A stretch of DNA of 22,369 nucleotides from an uncultured Bacteroides sp. (GTDB taxonomy: Bacteria; Bacteroidota; Bacteroidia; Bacteroidales; Bacteroidaceae). Made by a program: the position numbers and the translations under genes. The first letter of the stretch is position 1. Each line of letters opens with the position of its first letter. Location: contig NZ_URFY01000066.1 in the NCBI RefSeq assembly GCF_900547205.1, forward strand, positions 1 through 22,369. Direction: 5' to 3'. Below the pieces are notes generated by a model, which was not told the origin of the DNA, searched no databases, and was given only the letters and a program-made list of their open reading frames with translations. Shown piece after piece: positions 13,924 to 22,369 of the stretch.

Positions 13924-16900
13924 ATGTCTTCAAATACTGTAAATCAAAGAGTTAATTTTGCTTCGACTAAGAATCCGCTTGAATATCCGGATTTCCTGGA
14001 AGTACAATTGAAGTCATTCCAAGACTTTCTACAATTAGATACCCCACCTGAAAAGCGTAAGAACGAGGGATTGTATAAAGTATTTGCTGAAAACTTCCCC
14101 ATTGCCGATACAAGAAACAATTTTGTTCTTGAGTTTTTGGACTATTATATTGATCCGCCGCGTTATACCATCGATGATTGTATAGAGCGTGGGCTCACTT
14201 ATAGTGTTCCTTTAAAAGCGAAACTTAAGCTGTACTGTACCGACCCCGATCACGAGGATTTTGATACGGTGATTCAGGACGTATTCCTCGGCCCGATTCC
14301 TTATATGACTGATAAGGCTACTTTCGTCATAAACGGTGCCGAACGCGTAGTTGTGTCACAGCTTCACCGTTCTCCGGGTGTGTTCTTCGGCCAGAGTGTA
14401 CATGCCAATGGTACGAAACTTTACTCGGCTCGTATTATTCCGTTTAAAGGTTCGTGGATTGAGTTTGCTACTGACATCAATAATGTGATGTACGCATACA
14501 TCGACCGTAAGAAGAAATTGCCGGTAACTACTCTGTTGCGTGCGATTGGCTTCGAGAATGACAAAGATATTCTTGAGATTTTCAACCTTGCAGAAGATGT
14601 AAAGGTGAACAAGACAAATCTGAAGAAAGTGCTGGGCCGCAAACTGGCTGCACGTGTCTTGAAAACATGGATTGAAGATTTCGTTGATGAAGATACCGGT
14701 GAAGTGGTTTCTATCGAACGTAACGAAGTTATTATCGACCGTGAAACCGTACTGGAAGAGGTGCATATTGATGAAATTCTGGAGTCGGGAGTTCAGAATA
14801 TCCTTTTGCATAAGGATGAACCGAATCAATCCGATTATTCTATCATATATAATACCCTGCAGAAGGACCCGAGTAACTCGGAAAAAGAAGCAGTGTTGTA
14901 TATCTACCGCCAATTGCGTAATGCCGATCCGGCTGATGATGCAAGTGCGCGTGAAGTTATCAACAACTTGTTCTTCTCTGAAAAAAGATATGACCTTGGT
15001 GATGTAGGCCGTTACAGAATCAACAAGAAGTTGAATCTTACGACTGATATGGACGTGCGTGTCCTCACAAAGGAAGATATTATTGAAATTATCAAATATC
15101 TGATTGAGTTGATTAACTCAAAAGCAGATGTAGATGATATTGACCACTTGAGCAACCGTCGTGTACGTACAGTTGGCGAGCAGCTTTCTAATCAGTTTGC
15201 TGTTGGTTTGGCCCGTATGTCCCGTACGATTCGTGAACGGATGAATGTTCGCGACAATGAAGTGTTCACTCCGATAGATTTGATTAATGCAAAGACTATT
15301 TCTTCTGTTATTAACTCATTCTTCGGAACGAATGCATTGTCTCAGTTTATGGACCAGACAAATCCGCTTGCTGAAATTACGCATAAGCGTCGTATGTCTG
15401 CACTGGGTCCTGGTGGTCTTTCCCGTGAACGTGCCGGATTTGAGGTTCGTGACGTTCACTATACACACTATGGTCGTCTTTGCCCGATCGAGACCCCTGA
15501 AGGTCCGAACATCGGTTTGATTTCATCCTTATGTGTGTTTGCTAAGATTAATGAACTCGGATTCATTGAAACTCCGTACCGCAAGGTTGAAAACGGAAAA
15601 GTGGATCTTTCTGATGAGGGTCTGATTTATCTGACTGCTGAAGAAGAAGAGGATAAGATTATTGCGCAGGGTAATGCTCCGTTGAACGATGACGGTACGT
15701 TTGTGCGTAATAAAGTTAAATCTCGTCAGGATGCTGACTTCCCGGTTGTAGAACCGTCTGAAGTAGACTTGATGGATGTTTCTCCTCAGCAGATTGCATC
15801 AATTGCAGCTTCGTTGATTCCGTTCTTGGAACATGATGATGCTAACCGTGCATTGATGGGATCGAACATGATGCGCCAGGCAGTTCCTTTGTTGAGAAGC
15901 GAAGCACCGATTGTCGGTACTGGTATCGAGCGTCAGTTGGTAAGAGACTCACGTACACAGATTACTGCAGAAGGTGATGGTGTGGTTGATTATGTTGATG
16001 CCACTACTATTCGTATTCTGTATGACCGCACAGAGGATGAGGAATTTGTAAGTTTCGAACCTGCTTTGAAAGAATACAGACTTCCGAAATTCCGTAAGAC
16101 GAATCAAAATATGACGATTGACTTGCGTCCGATTTGTGATAGAGGTCAGCGCGTGAAGGAAGGTGATATCCTGACCGAAGGTTATTCTACTGAAAAAGGT
16201 GAGTTGGCATTAGGTAAGAACCTACTGGTAGCTTATATGCCTTGGAAGGGGTATAACTATGAGGATGCTATCGTATTGAACGAACGCGTGGTACGTGAAG
16301 ACTTATTGACTTCCATACACGTGGAAGAATATTCCTTGGAAGTTCGTGAAACAAAACGTGGTATGGAAGAACTTACTTCCGATATCCCGAATGTAAGCGA
16401 AGAAGCTACAAAAGACTTGGATGAAAACGGTATCGTAAGAATCGGTGCACGTATCGAACCGGGTGATATCATGATTGGTAAGATTACTCCGAAAGGAGAA
16501 TCCGATCCTTCTCCTGAAGAAAAATTGCTTCGTGCAATCTTTGGTGATAAGGCTGGTGATGTGAAAGACGCTTCTTTGAAAGCTTCTCCTTCTTTGAAAG
16601 GTGTCGTGATTGATAAGAAACTGTTCTCACGTGTAATCAAGAATCGTAGCTCTAAACTTGCCGATAAAGCATTGTTGCCTAAGATTGATGATGAATTTGA
16701 ATCAAAGGTTGCTGATCTGAAACGTATTCTGGTTAAGAAACTGATGGTTCTTACTGAGGGTAAGGTTTCTCAAGGTGTGAAAGACTATTTGGGTGCTGAA
16801 GTTATTGCTAAGGGCTCTAAGTTTAGTGCTTCTGACTTTGATTCGCTTGATTTCACTTCGATTCAGTTAAGCAACTGGACTAGCGATGATCGTGCTAATG

Positions 16901-17736
16901 GTATGATTCGTGATCTGGTAACGAATTTCATTAAGAAATACAAAGAGCTTGATGCTGAATTGAAGCGTAAAAAGTTTGCTATTACCATTGGTGATGAACT
17001 TCCTGCTGGTATTATCCAGATGGCGAAAGTTTATATTGCTAAGAAACGTAAGATTGGTGTAGGTGATAAGATGGCAGGTCGCCATGGTAACAAGGGTATT
17101 GTGTCTCGTGTCGTACGACAGGAAGATATGCCATTCTTGTCAGATGGTACCCCGGTTGATATTGTATTGAATCCGTTGGGTGTGCCTTCTCGTATGAACA
17201 TTGGTCAGATTTTTGAAGCTGTACTGGGCCGTGCAGGAAAAACATTGGGCGTAAAATTTGCGACTCCGATTTTCGACGGTGCTACAATGGATGATTTGGA
17301 TCAATGGACAGACAAAGCTGGATTGCCTCGCTACTGTAAAACTTATCTTTGTGATGGTGGTACGGGTGAGAAGTTCGACCAAGCGGCTACTGTCGGTGTG
17401 ACTTATATGTTGAAGTTAGGCCACATGGTTGAAGACAAGATGCATGCACGTTCTATTGGTCCGTACTCATTGATTACTCAGCAACCTCTTGGTGGTAAGG
17501 CACAATTCGGTGGTCAGCGTTTCGGAGAAATGGAGGTTTGGGCACTCGAGGGCTTCGGTGCTGCTCATATCTTACAGGAAATCCTGACTATCAAGTCTGA
17601 TGATGTGGTAGGTCGTTCGAAAGCTTATGAAGCAATTGTGAAAGGTGAACCGATGCCGCAACCTGGTATACCGGAATCCTTGAACGTATTGTTACACGAG
17701 TTGAGAGGTTTAGGTTTGAGTATCAACCTAGAATAA
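13924..17736 (+). CDS. rpoB: DNA-directed RNA polymerase subunit beta
   Basis: The 1270-residue beta subunit forms one side of the polymerase cleft. The rifampicin-binding cluster lies at residues 466-495: LSQFMDQTNP (472-481) and THKRRMSALGPGGL. The residues matching E. coli Q513, D516, H526 and S531 are unchanged (Q474, D477, H487, S492). The catalytic lysine region DKMAGRHGNKG has K1049 and K1057. The C-terminal GGKAQFGGQRFGEMEVWALE is also canonical. ETPEGPNIGLI follows the rif region. The ATG at 13924 has no Shine-Dalgarno and follows an attenuator-like hairpin. The frame is intact. rpoC starts 105 nt downstream after a second hairpin. Confidence 0.99.
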   Translation: MSSNTVNQRVNFASTKNPLEYPDFLEVQLKSFQDFLQLDTPPEKRKNEGLYKVFAENFPIADTRNNFVLEFLDYYIDPPRYTIDDCIERGLTYSVPLKAKLKLYCTDPDHEDFDTVIQDVFLGPIPYMTDKATFVINGAERVVVSQLHRSPGVFFGQSVHANGTKLYSARIIPFKGSWIEFATDINNVMYAYIDRKKKLPVTTLLRAIGFENDKDILEIFNLAEDVKVNKTNLKKVLGRKLAARVLKTWIEDFVDEDTGEVVSIERNEVIIDRETVLEEVHIDEILESGVQNILLHKDEPNQSDYSIIYNTLQKDPSNSEKEAVLYIYRQLRNADPADDASAREVINNLFFSEKRYDLGDVGRYRINKKLNLTTDMDVRVLTKEDIIEIIKYLIELINSKADVDDIDHLSNRRVRTVGEQLSNQFAVGLARMSRTIRERMNVRDNEVFTPIDLINAKTISSVINSFFGTNALSQFMDQTNPLAEITHKRRMSALGPGGLSRERAGFEVRDVHYTHYGRLCPIETPEGPNIGLISSLCVFAKINELGFIETPYRKVENGKVDLSDEGLIYLTAEEEEDKIIAQGNAPLNDDGTFVRNKVKSRQDADFPVVEPSEVDLMDVSPQQIASIAASLIPFLEHDDANRALMGSNMMRQAVPLLRSEAPIVGTGIERQLVRDSRTQITAEGDGVVDYVDATTIRILYDRTEDEEFVSFEPALKEYRLPKFRKTNQNMTIDLRPICDRGQRVKEGDILTEGYSTEKGELALGKNLLVAYMPWKGYNYEDAIVLNERVVREDLLTSIHVEEYSLEVRETKRGMEELTSDIPNVSEEATKDLDENGIVRIGARIEPGDIMIGKITPKGESDPSPEEKLLRAIFGDKAGDVKDASLKASPSLKGVVIDKKLFSRVIKNRSSKLADKALLPKIDDEFESKVADLKRILVKKLMVLTEGKVSQGVKDYLGAEVIAKGSKFSASDFDSLDFTSIQLSNWTSDDRANGMIRDLVTNFIKKYKELDAELKRKKFAITIGDELPAGIIQMAKVYIAKKRKIGVGDKMAGRHGNKGIVSRVVRQEDMPFLSDGTPVDIVLNPLGVPSRMNIGQIFEAVLGRAGKTLGVKFATPIFDGATMDDLDQWTDKAGLPRYCKTYLCDGGTGEKFDQAATVGVTYMLKLGHMVEDKMHARSIGPYSLITQQPLGGKAQFGGQRFGEMEVWALEGFGAAHILQEILTIKSDDVVGRSKAYEAIVKGEPMPQPGIPESLNVLLHELRGLGLSINLE

Positions 17737-17749
17737 AATAATGAAGAAT

Positions 17750-17798
17750 ACGTGGTGTCAACAAGCTGATAGAGGTTTGTTGACATCCGTGTCTTTTT
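17750..17798 (+). terminator. Terminator-like hairpin between rpoB and rpoC
   Basis: The stem is ACGTGG at 17750-17755 pairing with 17787-17792 (two wobbles) and TGTCAACAA at 17756-17764 pairing perfectly with 17777-17785. T17786 is bulged and the loop is 12 nt. After one C comes TTTTT at 17794-17798. It starts 13 nt after the rpoB stop and ends 43 nt before rpoC, so it could lower rpoC transcription or serve as a processing site. Confidence 0.65.
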
Positions 17799-17841
17799 CA
17801 ATTTCCAATGATTCAATTATCAAATCTCAATTATATAGAGT

Positions 17842-20800
17842 ATGGCTTTTAGAAAAGAAAATAAGACGAAAAGTAATTTCTCGAAGATCTCAATTGGTCT
17901 GGCTTCTCCGGAAGAAATCCTAGAGAATTCGAGTGGTGAAGTTTTGAAGCCTGAAACCATTAATTACCGTACGTACAAACCCGAACGCGATGGTTTGTTC
18001 TGCGAACGCATTTTTGGTCCTATCAAGGATTATGAGTGTCATTGCGGTAAATATAAACGTATCCGTTATAAAGGTATTGTCTGCGACCGTTGTGGTGTGG
18101 AAGTTACTGAAAAGAAGGTGCGTCGTGAACGTATGGGACATATCCAGTTGGTTGTGCCGGTGGCTCACATCTGGTATTTCCGTTCGCTTCCTAATAAAAT
18201 AGGTTATTTGCTCGGATTACCGACGAAGAAACTAGATTCGATTATATACTACGAACGTTATGTGGTTATTCAGCCGGGTGTAAAAGCTGAAGATGGCGTA
18301 GCGGAATATGATTTACTTTCCGAGGAAGAATATCTGGATATTCTGGATACACTTCCAAAGGATAATCAATATCTTGAGGATAATGACCCGAACAAATTCA
18401 TCGCTAAGATGGGAGCTGAAGCAATCTTTGATTTGCTGGCTCGTTTGGATCTGGATGCTTTGTCTTACGAATTGCGTCACCGTGCTGGTAACGATGCTTC
18501 GCAGCAACGTAAGAATGAAGCGTTGAAACGTCTTCAGGTTGTAGAATCATTCCGTGCATCTCGTGGACGCAACAAACCGGAATGGATGATTGTACGTATT
18601 GTACCGGTAATCCCGCCTGAACTCCGTCCGTTGGTTCCGTTGGATGGTGGTCGTTTTGCTACCTCTGACTTGAATGATCTTTATCGTCGTGTAATTATCC
18701 GTAATAACCGTCTGAAAAGATTGATCGAAATCAAGGCTCCGGAAGTGATTTTGCGTAATGAAAAACGTATGCTTCAGGAATCTGTCGATTCTTTGTTCGA
18801 TAACTCACGTAAATCAAGTGCCGTCAAGACAGATGCTAACCGTCCGTTGAAGTCTTTGTCTGACAGTTTGAAAGGTAAACAAGGGCGTTTCCGTCAGAAT
18901 TTGCTGGGTAAACGTGTTGACTACTCTGCACGTTCGGTAATCGTCGTTGGACCAGAACTGAAGATGGGTGAGTGCGGTATTCCTAAATTGATGGCTGCAG
19001 AATTGTACAAGCCGTTTATTATACGTAAGTTGATTGAACGTGGTATTGTTAAGACTGTTAAGTCTGCAAAGAAAATCGTAGATCGCAAAGAACCCGTAAT
19101 CTGGGATATTCTTGAGCATGTAATGAAAGGACATCCGGTGCTATTGAACCGTGCTCCCACATTGCACCGTCTGGGTATTCAGGCTTTCCAGCCTAAGATG
19201 ATCGAAGGTAAGGCTATTCAGTTGCACCCTTTGGCATGTACGGCTTTCAACGCCGACTTTGACGGTGACCAGATGGCTGTGCACTTGCCTTTGAGTAATG
19301 AGGCTATTCTTGAAGCACAAATGTTGATGCTTCAATCACATAATATTTTGAACCCGGCAAACGGTGCTCCTATTACTGTGCCTGCACAGGATATGGTACT
19401 CGGTTTGTACTATATTACCAAATTGCGCGCTGGTGCAAAAGGAGAGGGTTTGACATTCTACGGACCGGAAGAAGCATTGATTGCTTATAATGAAGGTAAA
19501 GTAGATATCCATGCTCCGGTGAAAGTAATCGTGAAGGATGTTGATGAAAATGGTAACATTGTTGACGTTATGCGCGAGACTTCTGTTGGACGTGTGATTG
19601 TTAATGAAATCGTTCCACCTGAAGCTGGCTATATCAATACCATTATTTCTAAGAAATCACTTCGTGATATCATTAGTGATGTAATTAAGGTATGTGGTGT
19701 GGCTAAGGCTGCTGACTTCTTGGATGGAATCAAGAACTTGGGTTATCAAATGGCCTTCAAGGGTGGTTTGTCATTCAACTTGGGTGATATTATTATTCCG
19801 AAGGAAAAAGAAACACTGGTACAGAGAGGTTATGACGAAGTAGAACAAGTCGTTAATAACTATAATATGGGTTTCATTACCAATAATGAACGCTACAATC
19901 AGGTAATTGATATCTGGACACATGTAAACTCTGAGTTGTCTAACATTCTGATGAAGACAATTTCTTCGGATGATCAAGGATTCAACTCTGTTTATATGAT
20001 GCTTGACTCTGGTGCCCGTGGTTCTAAAGAGCAGATTCGTCAGTTGTCAGGTATGCGTGGTTTGATGGCAAAACCGCAGAAAGCAGGTGCTGAAGGTGGT
20101 CAGATCATCGAGAACCCTATCTTGTCTAACTTTAAAGAAGGACTTTCGGTGTTGGAGTACTTTATCTCTACCCACGGTGCTCGTAAAGGTTTGGCGGATA
20201 CGGCTTTGAAAACTGCCGATGCGGGTTATCTGACTCGTCGTCTCGTGGACGTGTCACATGATGTGATTATTACAGAAGAAGATTGTGGAACGCTTCGTGG
20301 ATTGGTTTGTACAGACCTTAAGAATAACGATGAAGTTATTGCTACCTTGTATGAACGTATCTTAGGACGTGTTTCCGTACATGATATTATCCACCCTACT
20401 ACTGGTGAATTGCTTGTTGCAGGTGGTGAGGAAATCACTGAAGAAGTTGCCAAGAAAATCCAGGATTCTCCAATTGAGAGTGTTGAAATTCGCTCTGTAT
20501 TGACTTGTGAAGCGAAGAAGGGTGTATGTGCAAAATGTTATGGACGTAATCTGGCTACAAGCCGTATGGTTCAAAAAGGTGAGGCTGTTGGTGTGATCGC
20601 TGCTCAGTCTATCGGTGAGCCGGGTACACAGTTGACTTTGCGTACTTTCCACGCTGGTGGTACTGCTGCCAATATTGCTGCCAATGCAAGTATTGTTGCT
20701 AAGAACAACGCTCGCCTTGAATTTGAAGAGTTACGTACGGTAGATATCGTTGATGAAATGGGTGAGTCTGCAAAAGTGGTAGTAGGCCGTTTGGCTGAAG

Positions 20801-22125
20801 TTCGCTTCGTAGATGTAAACACTGGTATCGTTCTTTCTACCCATAACGTACCTTATGGTTCAACATTGTATGTTAGTGATGGTGATTTGGTAGAAAAAGG
20901 CAAGGTAATTGCTAAATGGGACCCCTTCAATGCTGTTATTATAACAGAAGCAACCGGTAAGATTGAATTTGAGGGCGTTATTGAAAACGTTACTTATAAG
21001 GTTGAATCGGATGAAGCAACAGGTCTTCGTGAAATTATCATTATTGAATCTAAAGACAAGACGAAAGTTCCTACGGCTCATATCCTGACGGAAGATGGCG
21101 GCTTGATTCGTACTTATAACTTGCCGGTAGGTGGTCACGTGATTATTGAAAATGGTCAGAAGGTCAAAGCTGGTGAAGTAATCGTGAAGATTCCACGTGC
21201 TGTAGGTAAAGCGGGTGATATCACGGGTGGTCTTCCTCGTGTTACTGAATTGTTTGAAGCTCGTAATCCGTCGAATCCGGCTGTCGTTTCTGAGATCGAT
21301 GGTGAGGTTACAATGGGCAAAATCAAACGTGGTAACCGTGAGATCGTCGTAACTTCTAAGACTGGTGAAGTTAAGAAGTATCTGGTTGCATTGTCTAAAC
21401 AAATTCTGGTACAGGAAAATGACTATGTACGTGCTGGTACACCATTGTCTGATGGTGCTACTACACCGGCAGATATCCTTGCTATCAAAGGTCCTACGGC
21501 TGTGCAGGAATATATCGTGAATGAGGTTCAGGATGTATACCGTTTGCAGGGTGTGAAGATCAATGATAAGCACTTCGAGATCATCGTTCGTCAGATGATG
21601 CGTAAGGTACAGATTGATGAACCGGGCGATACGCGCTTCCTGGAACAACAAGTTGTTGATAAGCTTGATTTTATGGAAGAAAACGATCGTATCTGGGGTA
21701 AAAAAGTTATTGTTGATGCTGGTGATTCTCAAAATATGCAAGCAGGTCAGATTGTGACTGCAAGAAAATTGCGTGATGAGAACAGTATGCTGAAGCGTCG
21801 TGACTTGAAACCGGTAGAGGTTCGGGATGCTGTTGCTGCTACGTCTACTCAGATTCTTCAAGGTATCACACGTGCCGCTTTGCAGACTTCAAGCTTTATG
21901 TCCGCTGCATCCTTCCAGGAAACAACGAAAGTATTGAATGAAGCTGCTATTAATGGCAAGATTGATAAACTTGAAGGTATGAAGGAAAATGTGATCTGCG
22001 GTCACTTAATTCCGGCTGGTACAGGTCAGCGTGATTTTGATAAACTTATTGTTGGCTCTAAAGAAGAATATGATCGTATCTTGGCTAATAAGAAGACTGT
22101 ACTTGACTATAATGAAGTAGAATAA
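17842..22125 (+). CDS. rpoC: DNA-directed RNA polymerase subunit beta'
   Basis: The 1427-residue beta' subunit carries the active-site metal. The N-terminal zinc ribbon has C66, C68, C81 and C84 (ECHCGKYK, VCDRCGVEV). The clamp includes the conserved block RFRQNLLGKRVDYSARSVIVVGPEL. The catalytic loop NADFDGDQM is at 470-478 with D472, D474 and D476. The bridge-helix/trigger-loop region includes GLMAKPQKAGAEGGQIIENPI and the block with IAAQSIGEPGTQLTLRTFH. A second zinc site has LTCEAKKGVCAKCYGRN and an upstream cysteine in EEDCGT. The start is the ATG at 17842, where conserved sequence begins within about ten residues. The frame is intact. A canonical terminator follows 24 nt after the stop. 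Confidence 0.99.
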   Translation: MAFRKENKTKSNFSKISIGLASPEEILENSSGEVLKPETINYRTYKPERDGLFCERIFGPIKDYECHCGKYKRIRYKGIVCDRCGVEVTEKKVRRERMGHIQLVVPVAHIWYFRSLPNKIGYLLGLPTKKLDSIIYYERYVVIQPGVKAEDGVAEYDLLSEEEYLDILDTLPKDNQYLEDNDPNKFIAKMGAEAIFDLLARLDLDALSYELRHRAGNDASQQRKNEALKRLQVVESFRASRGRNKPEWMIVRIVPVIPPELRPLVPLDGGRFATSDLNDLYRRVIIRNNRLKRLIEIKAPEVILRNEKRMLQESVDSLFDNSRKSSAVKTDANRPLKSLSDSLKGKQGRFRQNLLGKRVDYSARSVIVVGPELKMGECGIPKLMAAELYKPFIIRKLIERGIVKTVKSAKKIVDRKEPVIWDILEHVMKGHPVLLNRAPTLHRLGIQAFQPKMIEGKAIQLHPLACTAFNADFDGDQMAVHLPLSNEAILEAQMLMLQSHNILNPANGAPITVPAQDMVLGLYYITKLRAGAKGEGLTFYGPEEALIAYNEGKVDIHAPVKVIVKDVDENGNIVDVMRETSVGRVIVNEIVPPEAGYINTIISKKSLRDIISDVIKVCGVAKAADFLDGIKNLGYQMAFKGGLSFNLGDIIIPKEKETLVQRGYDEVEQVVNNYNMGFITNNERYNQVIDIWTHVNSELSNILMKTISSDDQGFNSVYMMLDSGARGSKEQIRQLSGMRGLMAKPQKAGAEGGQIIENPILSNFKEGLSVLEYFISTHGARKGLADTALKTADAGYLTRRLVDVSHDVIITEEDCGTLRGLVCTDLKNNDEVIATLYERILGRVSVHDIIHPTTGELLVAGGEEITEEVAKKIQDSPIESVEIRSVLTCEAKKGVCAKCYGRNLATSRMVQKGEAVGVIAAQSIGEPGTQLTLRTFHAGGTAANIAANASIVAKNNARLEFEELRTVDIVDEMGESAKVVVGRLAEVRFVDVNTGIVLSTHNVPYGSTLYVSDGDLVEKGKVIAKWDPFNAVIITEATGKIEFEGVIENVTYKVESDEATGLREIIIIESKDKTKVPTAHILTEDGGLIRTYNLPVGGHVIIENGQKVKAGEVIVKIPRAVGKAGDITGGLPRVTELFEARNPSNPAVVSEIDGEVTMGKIKRGNREIVVTSKTGEVKKYLVALSKQILVQENDYVRAGTPLSDGATTPADILAIKGPTAVQEYIVNEVQDVYRLQGVKINDKHFEIIVRQMMRKVQIDEPGDTRFLEQQVVDKLDFMEENDRIWGKKVIVDAGDSQNMQAGQIVTARKLRDENSMLKRRDLKPVEVRDAVAATSTQILQGITRAALQTSSFMSAASFQETTKVLNEAAINGKIDKLEGMKENVICGHLIPAGTGQRDFDKLIVGSKEEYDRILANKKTVLDYNEVE

Positions 22126-22148
22126 TACAATTCAATTGACTATATGAG

Positions 22149-22186
22149 AAAGAGCGATTGCTATAAAAGGCAGTTGCTCTTTTTTT
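22149..22186 (+). terminator. Intrinsic terminator after rpoC
   Basis: Stem AGAGCGATTGC at 22151-22161 with GCAGTTGCTCT at 22170-22180, with two G-U wobbles and an 8-nt loop. It extends by two A-T pairs into the T-run 22181-22186. It is the likely end of the tRNA-tuf-rpl-rpo transcript. Confidence 0.9.
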
Positions 22187-22233
22187 ATCTCTTTTTACTC
22201 GAGGGTATTGTTTTTAATCTCGGGAAAATTGTT

Positions 22234-22241
22234 TTATTTTG
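22234..22241 (+). promoter_or_regulatory. Weak candidate -7 box after rpoC
   Basis: TTATTTTG differs at one position from TAnnTTTG and is followed by CAGC. A TTG at 22208-22210 lies 23 nt upstream. It could drive a gene starting beyond 22280, but the match is imperfect. Confidence 0.3.
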
Positions 22242-22321
22242 CAGCATAACTATTTAATTAACGTGAGTTCGATATAACTTAAAACAGTGTAAGTTGCCTG
22301 TCCTTGATAAGATTCACATCA

Positions 22322-22369
22322 ATGGCAGGCTTCTTTTCAAAGAAACAGTACGCAGCAATAGCTGAAAGA
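22322..22369 (+). CDS. Unrecognised ORF, first 16 codons (partial)
   Basis: An open frame from an ATG at 22322 reads MAGFFSKKQYAAIAER to the window edge. The frame is open back to a TAA at 22280-22282, so a TTG at 22304 is an alternative start. I do not recognise the protein. The start codon lies in the 3' arm of a 13-bp hairpin (22296-22330). The reverse strand is also open here, from the window edge to a TAA at 22279-22281, and could be the last 29 codons of a leftward gene ending KDRQLTLF. Neither reading can be chosen from this window. There is no Shine-Dalgarno. Confidence 0.25.
   Translation, partial: MAGFFSKKQYAAIAER

Noticed and set aside
17741..17923. 60-codon ORF in the rpoB-rpoC gap
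   Set aside because: It overlaps the hairpin and the first 27 codons of rpoC in another frame, with no ribosome-binding site or protein-like features.
20860..21861. 333-codon reverse ORF opposite rpoC
   Set aside because: rpoC is intact and conserved on the other strand; the antisense frame is open because of codon bias, and it lacks a promoter box or recognisable motif.

Overview
The window looks like a chromosomal housekeeping segment from Bacteroides or a close relative. Its proteins resemble the Bacteroidales forms of GltX, RpoB/RpoC and an M24 aminopeptidase. Most start codons lack a Shine-Dalgarno sequence. Several gene starts are preceded by the Bacteroides promoter signature, a -7 box TAnnTTTG, twice paired with a -33 box TTTG exactly 19 nt upstream. 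I assign no species.

Layout. Positions 1-267 hold the start of a leftward gene for a 7TM-HD membrane protein. It diverges from the rightward pair gltX-waaA (362-3117: glutamyl-tRNA synthetase and Kdo transferase). A long hairpin separates this pair from leftward genes: a secreted thioredoxin-fold protein (3184-4812), a gamma-carbonic-anhydrase-like hexapeptide protein (4964-5479) and an M24 Xaa-Pro aminopeptidase (5582-7363). From 7467 everything on the right is rightward. First comes a small operon rpsU-xerC-hpf (bS21, a Xer-type tyrosine recombinase, hibernation factor). Then comes a long translation/transcription cluster: tRNA-Thr(UGU), tRNA-Tyr(GUA), tRNA-Gly(UCC), tRNA-Thr(GGU), tuf, tRNA-Trp(CCA), secE, nusG, rplK, rplA, rplJ, rplL, rpoB, rpoC. 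A canonical intrinsic terminator follows rpoC. The last ~180 bases hold a possible weak promoter and the first codons of an unrecognised ORF whose start codon lies inside a hairpin.

How it works together. The right part encodes four tRNAs, the factor that delivers charged tRNA (EF-Tu), translocon and transcription-elongation subunits, the L11/L1 and L10/L12 stalk proteins, and the two large RNA polymerase subunits. Terminator-like hairpins in the rplL-rpoB and rpoB-rpoC gaps may set the ratio of ribosomal protein to polymerase subunits. No CRISPR array, insertion sequence, phage or defence gene was recognised.

The most thought-provoking signal is in rpsU-xerC-hpf. hpf is preceded by a 9-nt perfect anti-Shine-Dalgarno complement, the only strong one in the window, in the same transcription unit as bS21, the protein known to help hide the anti-Shine-Dalgarno in Bacteroidota ribosomes. 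This suggests a bS21-dependent switch for ribosome hibernation. It is an inference from sequence and has not been tested.
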